Under the pieces are notes generated by a model. The model saw only the letters and a list, made by a program, of their open reading frames with translations, was not told the origin of the DNA and made no database searches. Positions 25,561 to 36,902 of a DNA stretch of 64,000 nt are shown one piece after another. Numbering within the stretch: position 1 is the first letter of the stretch; each line of letters begins with the position of its first letter. Source of the stretch: Lobosporangium transversale (lineage: Eukaryota; Mortierellomycota; Mortierellomycetes; Mortierellales; Mortierellaceae); the NCBI RefSeq assembly GCF_002105155.1, contig NW_019029008.1, positions 124,001-188,000 on the forward strand, in the 5' to 3' direction. A program made the position numbers and the translations under genes.

Positions 25561-27220
25561 TTATGATCCAGCAGTGTAAAAGTATACAGACTCCCAGAGA
25601 GGTTGGTAGTCACGAACGATACCTCCAACAAGTGAGATCAACGGCTTCTTGCTTGTAGACTCGCAAAAGTTATGGAGACGCTCCTTCGTGAATTGATCAT
25701 AGAATGGACTTCGAAGTACATAATACAACAAGAGCCACAATCGCCTCTTCATCTCATCCTTCTCCAATGGTGTCGCTCGACCGTTGGCACGACTTGTTTT
25801 CAAGAAATGCCTAATACTTGTTCTCGATACTAATTCGATCGTCAATGAAAGGAACCATGGGTACCACGATTTTTGTCCATACTTGCGCATTGCCAACACG
25901 TAGATCAACGGTCTCAAGATAAATAAATACTCCCCCACAGCTCCTACTCCGTTCATCATTCCCACTAAATCGCGTGGCCGACGGACCACATCCGGCGTCA
26001 AAACTTTGCTCAACAAAAATTCTGTCACATCTGAACCCTTTCCAGATTTGCCATTCTTTTGAACTGCACTTAATTGTAGACGTGTGCTTCCTGTCCTGGC
26101 TCCTATCCAGTGACTTTCATTGACTGACGCTTGTGTCTCTGCAAGATCTGCAAGAGTTGAAGGATCAACATCACGCTCCGTGTGGACCGGATGCATCAAC
26201 ATCCTGTTGTTGGTCAACTTCATCAAACCCAATCGTCCAGCAGCTCTGCACAAAAAAAAAAAAAAAAAAAGAAAAAAAAAAGAATGTTTAGGAGAGATAA
26301 TAAGAAGGTGTTAATGGAACTTTAGGTGATTCTCATAACTGAACAGCATGTACGTGTTGTGATGCGTGCACAGGCGATTTCGGAAGGAGGATAGACATGA
26401 CGGTTGGTCCATCGGTGTGTAACACAAGTGGTGTATGTGTCATTTCGGGTTCATATGAGCACATGAAATTTTCATTTTGGGACGAATGTTGATTCTAGTC
26501 AGAATATTGAGAACTTACTTGATGGCTTCTAGTGCAGTGATGACTCGCCACTTGTATTGTTGGCCCCATTTCTTCTGGACAACCATCTCAACCAACACCT
26601 CTGTGTACTGAATGACTGTCAGGAGCATAACGATCCGCTTATAAGCCATTGAGCTGTTCTGCCAGTCGCGCGTATATCGGTTCAAGGGTGAGGATGTAGG
26701 CCGATGGGTTGGAGGCAAGCTGGCCACATGCTTAGTCAAGATTGTATCGTGGTAAATGCCAAGCAAATTAAGCGTGGAGAACACTAAACAAGGGAAGTCC
26801 CTTTGTGTTAGTCTTTTTTTTCAATCCATCAAGACATTAGGGATATTAGGGATATTAGGGACATTAGGGAGGCTATGAGGACAGAGCTCACAAACAATAA
26901 GGCAGTAGGAGCAAAGAAATGTTACTTACGTGCTTCGGAGGCAAGTTCGGCATCATCAAAGCGTCCTACAATCGAATAAGTAGAGTAGTAATGACAGTAA
27001 TATAGTATGGAATTGAATAAAGAGAAGTCAGTAAACAATAAGCTGTATGCTTTTTCTAGAGACAGCATTCCAAAGATTTGTTATCATTGTTAATTTTTCC
27101 TCTCCTTGAAAGACAATTACCTGGCAGGATATACGTCAAGGATCGTAAGGTGCTTTCAATACTGGAGATCTGTGAGGCATTCTTGTAGATGAATGTCTCA
27201 TATTTTTTTAAAAAGTCCAT
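25561..27220 (-). CDS. PEX16: peroxisomal membrane protein PEX16
   Basis: Four exons, at 27121-27220, 26930-26965, 26519-26783 and 25561-26245, splice in frame to 361 aa, the usual PEX16 size. The donors are GTAATT, GTAAGT and GTAAGT. The start MDFLKKYETFIYKNASQISS matches the family N-terminus. Conserved blocks are SMAYKRIVMLLTVIQYTEVLVEM, AAGRLGLMKL, PRDLVGMMNGVGAVGEYLFI followed by LRPLIYVLAMRKYGQKSW, the EMKRRLWLLLYYVLRSPFYD block, and a tail ending near YQPLWESVYFYT. PEX16 inserts into ER and peroxisomal membranes and takes part in peroxisome membrane biogenesis with PEX3. Its retention in this lineage is notable because Saccharomyces lacks it. The 36-nt second exon is easily missed. It is divergent from the SLC35F6-like gene, with 1.17 kb between starts. 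Confidence 0.94.
26834..26869. repeat. four 9-mers containing TTAGGG
   Basis: Four consecutive copies of A-Y-ATTAGGG inside a PEX16 intron. Each contains the fungal telomere hexamer, but the 9-nt period makes it a simple tandem repeat and not telomere sequence. Confidence 0.85.
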
Positions 27221-28392
27221 CCTGTATTTCCAATCCCTCGTTTGCTTTGTGCTTTGATTTGGAATGCAGTGCTATGTCGTGCGGAAGTAGCAATAGCTAA
27301 GATTGGCAGGAAAGGATGGATTAAAATATCTGATTCGGATTGTATCAATCTTGATTGCTAAAATTCCAGAAGCGTTAAGGAATGAGCCATTCAAAGAGAA
27401 AAAGATAGAAGCGAGAAAGAGTGGGAGAGAAAGAGGGAAAGGAAAAGGGACAGAGAAAGGTGGAAAGAGCGGCATGCGCGTGTGAATAAGTAGGGGACAG
27501 AAAGAGAATAAAATAAAGGGTTAGTTGATCGAATAGGGAAACCTGCGCTTGAACTTTCTGTCACTCCCTTTCGGCTCGCAGGGCTTACATTTCAACCCGT
27601 GTGAGAAAACAGATCACAGAATGGTAGGATGCAAAATGTGAATGTGGAAATGTAGCTTAGTCGTGTGTATTGGAGCAAACGATAAAAAAAAGGGAAAAAA
27701 GACAAACAGACAAAGAGAAAGACGGACAGACAGAAATAAGCAAATGAGTGATGAAGGGAATGTCAATTTGCATTCTTCTTTAAGACAATATTTTCTTTCT
27801 ACAAGAAAAGCGCGTGTGTTAATGAAACGAGGAAACAGTCCTTCTCGATCCCGTGCATTTCAAACCAGGAAAAATGTTCCATGGGCACATGACTAGGTTT
27901 GTTCACAAATAGGGACTGGAGTAGTGATCTTTGTAGGGTCTATTGAGTCCATATCATGCTCATGCTTCTTGTCGTACAATAAGAGCGCCGAACTGGGTTG
28001 TTGAACGATGTCGCCCAAATATGGCAGCATACATGTGTATATATTTATAATTCAGCAGAAACATCAATGGGTCCTTTTGATTTGCTTTTGGGAAACCAAG
28101 TTGGTGGAGGCTCTAATTGGTCAAAGGTCACTCTTGCCAGCTTGCGAAATAAACCATTGAGGCCCTCAGCCCCTCTTTTTTGGGGCCCAAGTGATAAAAA
28201 CAATGCAATATGCATGGACCTACATCTAATACTGAGAAAAGGAAGGGTTCTCTCTCCCACAAAAGTTCAACTCCTTTCCTCTTTCTTTTACTCTTGTCTC
28301 CTTTCACACCTGCGCTCTAATTTTTTTTATTCCTTTACTTATTTTCATTCTCTTATTTATTTCAACATTACTCAAAAGTTCATTCAGAAACA
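27221..28392. other. divergent promoter region, PEX16 / SLC35F6-like
   Basis: Shared upstream region of 1,172 nt. It is purine-rich on the plus strand near 27400-27510 and 27680-27740. A TATATATTTATAA-like element lies near 28036, and a pyrimidine-rich leader (28260-28390) precedes the transporter start. No gene seen. Confidence 0.45.
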
Positions 28393-30508
28393 ATGTCCAT
28401 TAACAAAGGCAATGTCGGTCTTGTGATCGGCATGCTGGTCGCTGGAACAGCAAATACTATCATTACCAAGTGTATGTATGCACCTAAAAAAAAAAAAAAA
28501 AAAAAGCAAAGGCCACCGTTTGTGTACTTTCTTTTTTGCTTTCGTTAACATGGGTTCTTTTTGAAGCGTTCAGCTTCTTTCAGAAACCAAAAAACGTGTG
28601 TGAACATGAATATGAATACATGTATTTTGGTCAGAAAGGGTCCTTTTGGGTCCTGCATGGCTGATTATTTTAACATCCGCAGCGCCCTTGACTCACTTCA
28701 TCTTCATTGTTGCAGTGTCAGCAATATGGTGCCACAAGTACGCTAAGTAACGACATTCCTTAATAATTAAAACTTTCTTTGCTTTCTCGTATCAACCAAA
28801 ATAGACCAAGATATGGCCTGTGTCGAGAACTGCGACAATCCTGATCCTAATACGCATGAGCACTTTGAACAACCAATCTGGCAGACCCTCAATATGTTTA
28901 TTGGTGAGACCCTCTGTCTAGTGTTTGCCTCTGTCTGTGCTTGGCTCGCAGAGAGATATGGTCGTGCCAAATGGGCTGAATTGGTCCTTGATGATGAAGA
29001 GGAGGAAGTTCCTGCTGTGATTGAGTCGGATGGTTTGATCGTGCCTCCTGCACCTCATGGCCATGCTCACCCAGGTGCTGCCATCAAGAAGAAAAAACTC
29101 GAAGGCATTTATGTTTTTTTGCTTTGGCTGCCAACCCTCTGCGATATGACAGCAAGCACTGTAAGTTCACCATGATTTCTTTGGATGGTCCCTCCTTACC
29201 AAGCTTTCCATGTTTATTTCTGCCTGCCCCCTTCCTACATTGCTGTTGCATGGGTGGTTTAGACGAGCTGCAGGATTTCAGGGATAGAATAAGGCATAGC
29301 AATAGCAATAACACAGGGATATAAATTAAGGGCATGGACAGGAATATGGGAAACGGAAAGAGATATATGCTTTGGTACAGTAGGGCGAAAGATGGATCCC
29401 ATGGATGGATGATACAAACTATCATAGCTGAAGCCAACCTCCTACATTAATTCAAAGATGATACCTAGCCTGGTGCGAATGGCACCAAACGTATCAACAT
29501 TGTTTTGCTTGCTGGCTGCGCTAACTCAACACCCACATCCTTATCTTTTAATGCTACTGTTATTACCATTATTGTTTCAAATCTCTTAGCTGATGAATGT
29601 TGGCTTGATTTACTGTGCTGCATCCGTCTATCAGATGCTGCGTGGAGCCTTGGTCATCTTTACTGGAATCCTTTCCGTTATCTTTTTGGGTAGGCGTCTT
29701 CTAGCGTTTGAATGGTTTGCGCTCTTCACCATTGTTGTCGGTATTGCCACCGTGGGATTAGCTTCCGTCATTGCCCAGAAAGACAAACCCCTTATTGATG
29801 GCGACAATGATCCTGATTCCGATGAGGCTATCAAAGCTGCTAAAGCCATTGTTGGAATCTTCCTAGTCCTATTTGCACAAGTCTTTACTGCAACCCAGTT
29901 TGTGATTGAAGAAAAGTTCCTCTCTGGCTTCCATATTGCCCCTCTGCGTGCGGTTGGTTATGAGGGCCTTTTTGGTACTCTCACTGTCTTGGTTGCCATG
30001 CCGATCCTCCACTTTACCATTGGTGTTGCTAACCCTGGCTCGTACTTTGACTTGAGCGCGGGATGGGAGCAGATTACATCATATCCTCAGATCTGGATCC
30101 CTGCTATCATCATGTTGTTCAGCATCTCCTCATTCAACTTCTTTGGCATCTCGGTCACCAAAACCATTTGTGCGACATCTCGCTCGACCATTGATTCGTG
30201 CCGGACGCTCTTCATCTGGGCCATCTCGCTGTATCTTGGATGGGAGAAGTTCCTCCCTCTGCAAGTTCTTGGTAAGCCTGAAGCCTATTTTAATGATTGT
30301 CATGGGATCACTCTATTTGAATCATGCATGGACCAGTTTCCGGTAATACTAACCTATTTTTACCTTTTTTTAATTAATAAAAATAGGCTTTGCCCTGTTG
30401 GTGTATGGAACCTTTGTTTTCAATGGCGTCGTCAGACCTCATGTATTCGCGCCTCCAAAGGCAGTCCATCCTGACGAAAACCGCCCTCTATTGAACCCTG
30501 ATGCATAA
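28393..30508 (+). CDS. SLC35F6-like multi-pass transporter
   Basis: Exons 28393-28471, 28805-29160, 29590-30271 and 30387-30508 splice in frame to 412 aa with donors GTATGT, GTAAGT and GTAAGC. The protein follows animal SLC35F6 through its length: an N-terminal helix ending in NTIITKY, a Cys/Asn/Pro loop, LPTLCDMTAST, LMNVGLIYCAASVYQMLRGA then LVIFTGILSVIFLGRRL, FVIEEKF, LRAVGYEGLFG, SFNFFGISVTK, and STIDSCRTLFIWAISLYLGW, ending with QVLGFALLVYGTFVFNGVV. Eight to ten membrane helices of the drug/metabolite-transporter superfamily are expected. Human SLC35F6 is reported in lysosomal or mitochondrial membranes; the substrate is not established. The tail DENRPLLNPDA includes an ENRPLL dileucine-type sorting signal, as often seen on vacuolar membrane proteins. 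The polar loop at about residues 75-105, rich in Glu and His, is a lineage-specific insert. Confidence 0.93.
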
Positions 30509-30915
30509 GTTACCACTAGATAGTGACACCTTTTCAGCATTCTCCCACTTGTTTTTTTTTTGTTTTTTTATTTACACGTGTTTTCCTCTGTTGATATAAT
30601 GCAATGCGTTTTGTCCCTTCAATGCGATACCGACTGTTATTCTGTTACTCTTTTTATTGGTTCTCCTCTCCTTGTTCCCTTATTGAAATAATAAAAAACC
30701 ATGTTTTTGATCTTGATGTCTAAATGAAATAATGATGATCACAAGGGGGTGTTGGAACACGTTATTTGTATGCTTCTTTTTATGCACACCCAAGTAGAGG
30801 ATCACTGGATCAGCGAAAGCAAGAAGAGAAGTGGCCTGGGTAAATTGCAATGCCCCACTTTTTTTTTTTTTTTTTTTTTTTTCTTTCATCTCACTTGTCT
30901 TCCCACACTCAAAAA
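30509..30915. other. intergenic
   Basis: 407 nt. The first part is a 3' untranslated region with AATAATAAAAAA near 30686. The second part leads to the RBR gene through a 24-nt T run at 30858-30881. No gene seen. Confidence 0.5.
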
Positions 30916-31927
30916 ATGGAGTTTTCTTCAAACTGTCGCACTACGCGATGTGAGATTTGCTATGATGACTTTGAAAAGATCCAGTTAACCCAAATATCCC
31001 AGCTGCCTTCGCAAGCCCAAGAAGGGTTTGACCGGAGTAGATACGAGGAGGTGTACGATGTGCTTGACCAATATTCCTCCTTTGCATTGACTGAAGCGAG
31101 GTTATATGGCGACCGAGATTACTATTATACGCTTTTGGTTTCTCTATACGAGTCGGCCAAGAATAATAAGGAACTTTCAGTGTCCTTGTTCAACAATGAG
31201 GATTCTTTTGAAGACATGAAAGAGTTAATTCGTGAAACATCAAGCATGTCTGTATCCCCGCCTTCATCCTCGTCGTCTACACCAAAGTCTGCATCCATGT
31301 CTCCATTAGCCTCTTTGTCGTCGTCTTCCTCAGCGTCTTCCTCAGCGTCTTCATCAACGTCTTCATCAACGATACCATCAACACCTTCATTATCAACGTC
31401 TACATCTAAAGCGATGTCCCAAACTACATCTACATCTACTACATCTAGGTCCACATCGATGCCCAAGTCCAAGTTTATGTCTTTGTTAAAGCCAACATCT
31501 TCGCCTTTAACTTCATCTACTTCAACGCCGAAGCCTACAACTACAACCACAGCTACATCTACATCTACGTCTACATCTACATCTACAACTACAGCTACAT
31601 CTACAGCTGCACTCAATTCCAAAGCGAAACCGAAATCTACTTCATCCGTTTCCCCGCCCTCTGCGGCGAGTTATCATGAAATTAGCAAGTTAGGACTTTC
31701 CCTTGAATGCAATCCCGACCATGCGTTCTGCGGCAGTTGTCTTGAAAAATACATCGAAACACAAATCAACAATCATGTTTGGCCTGTGCAATGCCCTATG
31801 GATGACTGCCAAATGATGATTTCATTGGATATTGTGGGAAGTATCCTGGGCCAAAGAATAAACCGCTGGCATAATCTTGGGATTGAAAACGCTATCACGA
31901 AAAGGGTCAGTGTGTGTGTATTTTTCT

Positions 31928-31960
<33 letters not shown>

Positions 31961-32076
31961 CTTTACTACTATCATTACTATGCTTTATTATTATTTGTTG
32001 GTTTGTTACTATTTATTGAAAAAAAAAAAAAAAAAAAAAAAAAAAGCATCCAGTATTATACGTGAATGTCTGACGC

Positions 32077-32115
<39 letters not shown>

Positions 32116-32675
32116 ATGGAACAGATTTATTGTCCGAATAGTAAATGCAATATTTTGATTGATGCGGGTGATGCAGGGAGCGAGAATAATAGCAGCAAAT
32201 CTTGGCGAGTCAATGTGAGATGCCCTTATTGCAGCTACGCGTTCTGTGCACTCTGTCTGAAGGATGGTCATGCAGGCAAGTTTGGATGCACATGTTTTAA
32301 AATGCGAAGATGCTTATATGAAATAAACTTAAAAAAAAAAAAGGGTTTTGTTAGGATGAGGAGACAGCTTTTACCGATTCTTTTTTTTTTTTTTTATTTA
32401 TAAAAAAAAAAAAACAGGATTGACTTGTGAACAAGCCAAAGGCGATCAATCGGACAGGTTATTCGAAACACTTGCAGTCGAAAGACATTGGAAGAGATGT
32501 CCAGGTTGTGGGCAGATGGTGGAGAAAAATGGAGGTGAGTTTAGGAAAAATTCACACCAAGCAAGTCCAAGCCTAATCCTCGAATGCTCGACTAATTGTA
32601 TATTATTTCCCTTATCGTTTAAAAGGGTGCAATCATATGACATGCCGTTGTACGAAGAACTTCAATTATGCATGA
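30916..32675 (+). CDS. RBR-type E3 ubiquitin ligase, split RING1, shortened RING2
   Basis: Exons 30916-31905, 32125-32275, 32418-32534 and 32626-32675 give 435 aa. RING1 begins with CEIC at residues 12-15, but its next zinc ligands (CNPDHAFCGSCLEKYI) come only at residue about 265. A roughly 250-aa Ser/Thr repeat insert lies between. RING1 closes with QCPMDDC. The IBR follows (YCPNSKCN ... CPYCSYAFCALC ... GLTCEQ), then RING2 (RCPGCGQMVEKNGGCNHMTC), with the catalytic Cys in GGC. RING2 ends RCTKNFNYA-stop, so the last two zinc cysteines of the usual FCWxC-like end are absent. RBR ligases take ubiquitin from E2 onto the RING2 cysteine and pass it to substrate. The second intron uses a GC donor (GCAAGT at 32276). 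It may be a working divergent ligase, a decayed copy, or one whose last exon is misjudged. Confidence 0.82.
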
Positions 32676-32774
32676 AGCGTCTGCGACTCGGCGTGAAGAA
32701 TTATCTTTTAATCGTAAGCCGAGTTGTGCAAGTTTGACAGAGAAGGAGTATAGTTTTTTTTATACTTTAACGCG

Positions 32775-32810
<36 letters not shown>

Positions 32811-33391
32811 GCGTCTATTTCCGTGTATGCCCTAAACGCGGCTTTAGAGCCATAGAGCTCGCAGGAGAGTTAAAGTTTTCTTTTGCTGAAAAATGTCCTC
32901 ACCACTGAGAAAGATCCTACTCCTTTACTCTTTCTTGCGAAATAAAACGGTCGTCCAGTACTGCAATCAAAAAGCGTTAAATGCATCAATATAATCTCTT
33001 GGTTTTGATTTTTTGATTTAGGTAAAAATCCATTGAGAGGATGTCCAGCCAAGACAGAGATCACCAAGGCTGCTGTCTAGTTTCTGGTCGAATAGCTACA
33101 GCTGTCAGTTGCGGTTACGGATCGCTAATAATTGGTGGATGCATGCCATGAGCAAATTAAGGCCACCAAATGTCCCACATATTGATAGGTCTTTTTGGTA
33201 TATGAAAACTCGATCCCGATTTTGTAAAGCCAAATCTGAGAAAACACAAACTTATGAGTATTGGGACTGCAGGTTTGAATTTTTTTGTGTGACCCAAGAA
33301 TCAAGACTTCTTGGCATTTATGAATTGTCACCCAAAACGCTTTTTATTTTCTTCTTACACATTCTTCGTTCATTACACCAATTAACCAACC
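32676..33391. other. intergenic
   Basis: 716 nt between the RBR gene and the J-domain gene, with a 31-nt T run at 32777-32807 flanked by ACGCG on both sides. No gene recognised. Confidence 0.45.
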
Positions 33392-34390
33392 ATGAGCACA
33401 TTTCCAGACTACTATGGTATCTGCAACATGGCAGAGCATCATTAAATAATAAAAAAAAACTGAACATGAACTCCATTGTTTCTCCATGTTCTACATTCTG
33501 CACGTCGCTTTTAAGCTCATCAAACACTTTTTTTTTTGTATTCTTTGTGCATGGGTTTCCTAACGACAACATAGCCATCCTTAGAGTTGAGGAAACAGCC
33601 ACCACAGATCAGATTCGAGAAGCCTACAAGCGAGAAGCATTAAGAACACACCCCGATAGGTCTACCAACATTGGTGGGCCTGATGGAGAACCTCCCTTGT
33701 CCAAGCAAGAAGCCACGGTTCGCTTCCAGCAAGTCGCAGGTAAAGTAAAGGAGGATCTCTTATTAAAAAAAAAAAAAAAAGACCCGATCCTTATTTAAGC
33801 ATACACAAATATGACGTCTTTGATGTGGTCCGACCATAATAATAATAAAAAGCTAGGATTAATATTCACTTTTTTTTTTTTTTTTTTTTTTTTTTAGATG
33901 CATATTACGTTTTGTCGAGCAAAGAGAGACGACGAGAGTACGACATTGCAAGGAGAGCTCAGAGTAGGGGTTCCAGAAGTACATGGTCAGCCGAAGCAAA
34001 CCATACGGAACCAGAACAAGTCTTCGGAGGCGTCTTTGAGGAAATGCTTCGACCAGAAGTCGAGAATCCTAGCACTTTTTATTCGTCAGTCGGCATGGCC
34101 TCTGGCGCAGCTCTTGGATTCATCTGTGGCGGACCACCGGGAGCTCTTTTAGTAAGTCGATCCAAGTTTATCGGTATATAAAAACTAGTATAAGGATTTG
34201 GCTCATGTATTGACTCTTCTTTTTTTTTTTTTTATCATCACCATAGGGAGCCTATGCTGGCAAGACATTCGGCCGTATCAGAGATCAAAAAGGAGTCAGT
34301 GTCATGGAAGTTTTCATGCGTTTAGAGCATGCACACAAAGCTGCCATTATTGCAAGTCTTGCGGCCAAAATCTTTCATAGTTTGAAATAG
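33392..34390 (+). CDS. small J-domain (DnaJ) co-chaperone
   Basis: Exons 33392-33416, 33575-33739, 33898-34151 and 34247-34390 splice in frame to 195 aa. The 25-nt first exon gives MSTFPDYY. The J domain continues across exon 2 with AILRVEE, QIREAYKREALRTHPDR (HPD at residues 34-36), then in exon 3 AYYVLSSKERRREYD. The C-terminal part has a Gly/Ala-rich hydrophobic segment (GMASGAALGFICGGPPGALL, continuing GAYAGKTFGRIRD) and a helical end rich in Ala (AAIIASLAAKIF). This layout matches a conserved small fungal DnaJ family and suggests membrane association through the glycine-zipper-like segment. J proteins stimulate Hsp70 ATPase; the client is unknown. The gene directly borders the tandem secreted-protein region. 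Confidence 0.9.
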
Positions 34391-36860
34391 TAATAAAATG
34401 GGTTGAAGAGAAAAAAAAAAGACTGAGAAACAGATCCTCTTTAATAATATAGTTTTAATAAGCATGACTGGTAGGGATCACTATTTCCCAGCCCTATTTT
34501 TATAAAACAAGTCATGGTGACCTATCCTATCTGTACCGTAAAGAGCTTGTCTTTCTCTTTCGAGAACGGCTTCTCCAGGCAGTCCTGCGCACTGCAAAAT
34601 CAAGACTCGACTCCCAAAGGAAAACTATTTTTATTTGTAAGTCGCATATTTTAGCCTGATCTAAGAGACACAGTTACCATAAGCAGCTTTTGTAATCGCC
34701 ATGATTCCAAGTGTGCTGTCACCAACAAGACGTTAATAGAAGAAGCTATTTCCAAAATAAAATATAGTTTTATATACTTGTTTTGAAGGTAGAGAAAAGA
34801 GAAACAGCCAAGAAAGACGTTTTTGGTTCCATATTCTATAATAGCATAAGCAGTACTTTCGACATTCGGTTCTTCTCGTTGGGAATGTAAAGTAATAGTT
34901 GTGCTCTTCAGCTATTCTTCATTTGTTTAAATATTGGATAAACCCAAGACATGATCAGCCAAAATGATTGATATTTTTGCCATATGAAATGAAATACGAT
35001 CCCTACAACAGCTCAGCTGCTTTAAAAGTACCAATGTGCTCTATAGCCCTGCGCTATTATCGTATCAAAGCGATACGTATAGCACAATTGGTTCGGTATG
35101 ATACCATGGTGTCCTTTACTAAAGGACAACTATCAAGAAAAGCCTCAAAAGAGCTTGTCAACTCAGTTAACTCTCTCCTTAAGGTCTATAAAGACGATAG
35201 GGATGGCAACCCACAGCTAAAAGTAGGATGAATCCTCTTCTTGCAAAATGAACCTCCCAAATGCAAGTGATTACCAGGGAGTAATGATTCAATCGATCAA
35301 AGGTATACAAACCAGCACAGACACTGCCAGAAGGGACCAAAGACGGGAGACTGAAGCGATACATACAGCGAAAGAAGCCAGCCTGATCAAGGACCAAGCC
35401 AGCAATAACCATATATTGATTTGCTAATAAGCATCTATATCTTAGATACTCCTTTTCACCAGGAAGAGATCCTTCAGCCCCTGTTGTAGTAGGTTCATCG
35501 AGTGCAGAAAACTGCACAAAGTGGAGGTGGCAAAACCATGGTCTAAGGAATGTATCTGGCTTTACAGAGTGAGAGGTGCATACTGGCTCTAGGAGGGGAT
35601 CAACCCCGACACTTGCAACAATCCACTCAATGATTATGCTCCAGCTTTTTACGATTGATATGATATAGATCCCATAGTATTCATTTATCTGCAAGACAAT
35701 GCCCAAGTGCTTTCTATTCCAATTCTAGAACGACTAAATATCAAATCCCAATACTAATGCTCTAAAGTAGTTTGTTCGGTGATTCTTCGGACCTCAACAA
35801 CGCCGGATATTTTTGGGGCATATTGTGTCTTGCACGAACGTTTCCTGTATTCAAATGGCCCTAAAAGGAACAGAATAGATTCCATTATATTAGCGATTAT
35901 TTTTATCTGAAGCTTCGGCCTTGAAACTCATTTTCAATCTTTCCTTCCTCCTCTGCACCCAACAGTAAACGCTATTTTATTTATCCCTTTCTAGAGGCAG
36001 CGAGAGAAAGACACGGTGGAGTGATCTGTCCATTTTTGATAGCCTTCCCAAGTAAAAGGCATGAATGGATCTATGTACCTGGCACCCATTGTCTTGTTGA
36101 CCTTGGTAAACTTTTTTTATGAAAAAAAAAGGGGAGGAGGATCGCCTGAAAGAGAAATGTGTATATCCGTGATGGTCAAACGAGGAGACGAATTACTTGT
36201 CTAATGAATCCAAAACCAAGCAGTTTACTCCTTTTGTCAACCATACCAGCGCCTGTCGCCACGATATATCCATGTAGAAAAATTCAAACGCAGGCAGGGT
36301 GCTGTAACTTAGTGCAGGAGCAAAAATAAAACAAACAGAATTAAAGGGCGTTGGACGCACAGTACATGGACAACAGAGGTAAAAAAAGATCAATCATTGT
36401 ATTTTCGCATGCATGTTGACCCTTTTTACTTGTCTGTGCCAAATGCTTTCTTTGTTTTGCGGGGAAACGCGCAAAAATGCAATACTAGCACTCGGAGGTG
36501 GTTTCTGTCATTCAACTCAGGATAAGGGAGCGCGGCATTGCGGCAGGTGGACGCGTATACATGACCTCAACAAGATAAAGATATAGGCTCAAAGGCATGG
36601 ATAAAAAAAAAAGCATTTTGACTCGACGAAAACATTTAAATAGCCCCTCTGTTCGATTTTTTTTTTTTTTTTTTTTTTTTATATAGACAGCTTATCATCT
36701 ATAACCCATCCACATCTAAAAGTTCCTATATAAATTCTCTTCAAAAGTACCAATATATCAGGTATAAACTTTCAACCTTCTGCTATGCATGCTATCCTTG
36801 TTCTTTGTTATAGTACAATGGACTTGACCTTATACATTGAATGTTGACTTCGTGCTGTTT

Positions 36861-36897
<37 letters not shown>

Positions 36898-36902
36898 CAG
36901 TC
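34391..36902. other. upstream part of tandem unit 1
   Basis: 2.5 kb without a supported gene. Much of it resembles the 2.37 kb upstream of copy 2, so it is the non-coding part of a duplicated unit of about 2.86 kb. Shared blocks include a segment near 36225-36385 (matching 39025-39190) and a promoter-proximal segment near 36518-36650 (matching 39360-39500) with GCGCGG, GCAGGT, GCGTATACATGA and AACATTTAAATA. A 175-codon minus-strand open frame at 35179-35706 is not kept intact in the second unit. Confidence 0.55.
36518..36651 (+). promoter_or_regulatory. conserved upstream block, copy 1
   Basis: This block recurs at 39360-39500 before copy 2 in the same order: GGATAAGG, GCGCGG, TTG-GGCAGGT, GCGTATACATGA, an A run, then AACATTTAAATA, a TATA-like element about 250 nt before the ATG. 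A weaker version (GGACGTATACGCG) lies near 56114 before copy 3. Its conservation against diverged surroundings suggests promoter function; this is inference. Confidence 0.5.

Noticed and set aside
26834..26869. Internal telomere or chromosome-fusion scar
   Set aside because: The period is 9 nt, only four units are present, and it sits inside an intron of an intact gene.
31125..31622. Open frame of Val-Asp repeats antisense to the RBR gene
   Set aside because: Mirror image of the Ser/Thr hexamer repeat on the coding strand.
35179..35706. 175-codon minus-strand open frame upstream of secreted copy 1
   Set aside because: The matching region in the second tandem unit keeps only fragments with stops; there is no start context, motif or composition typical of coding here.
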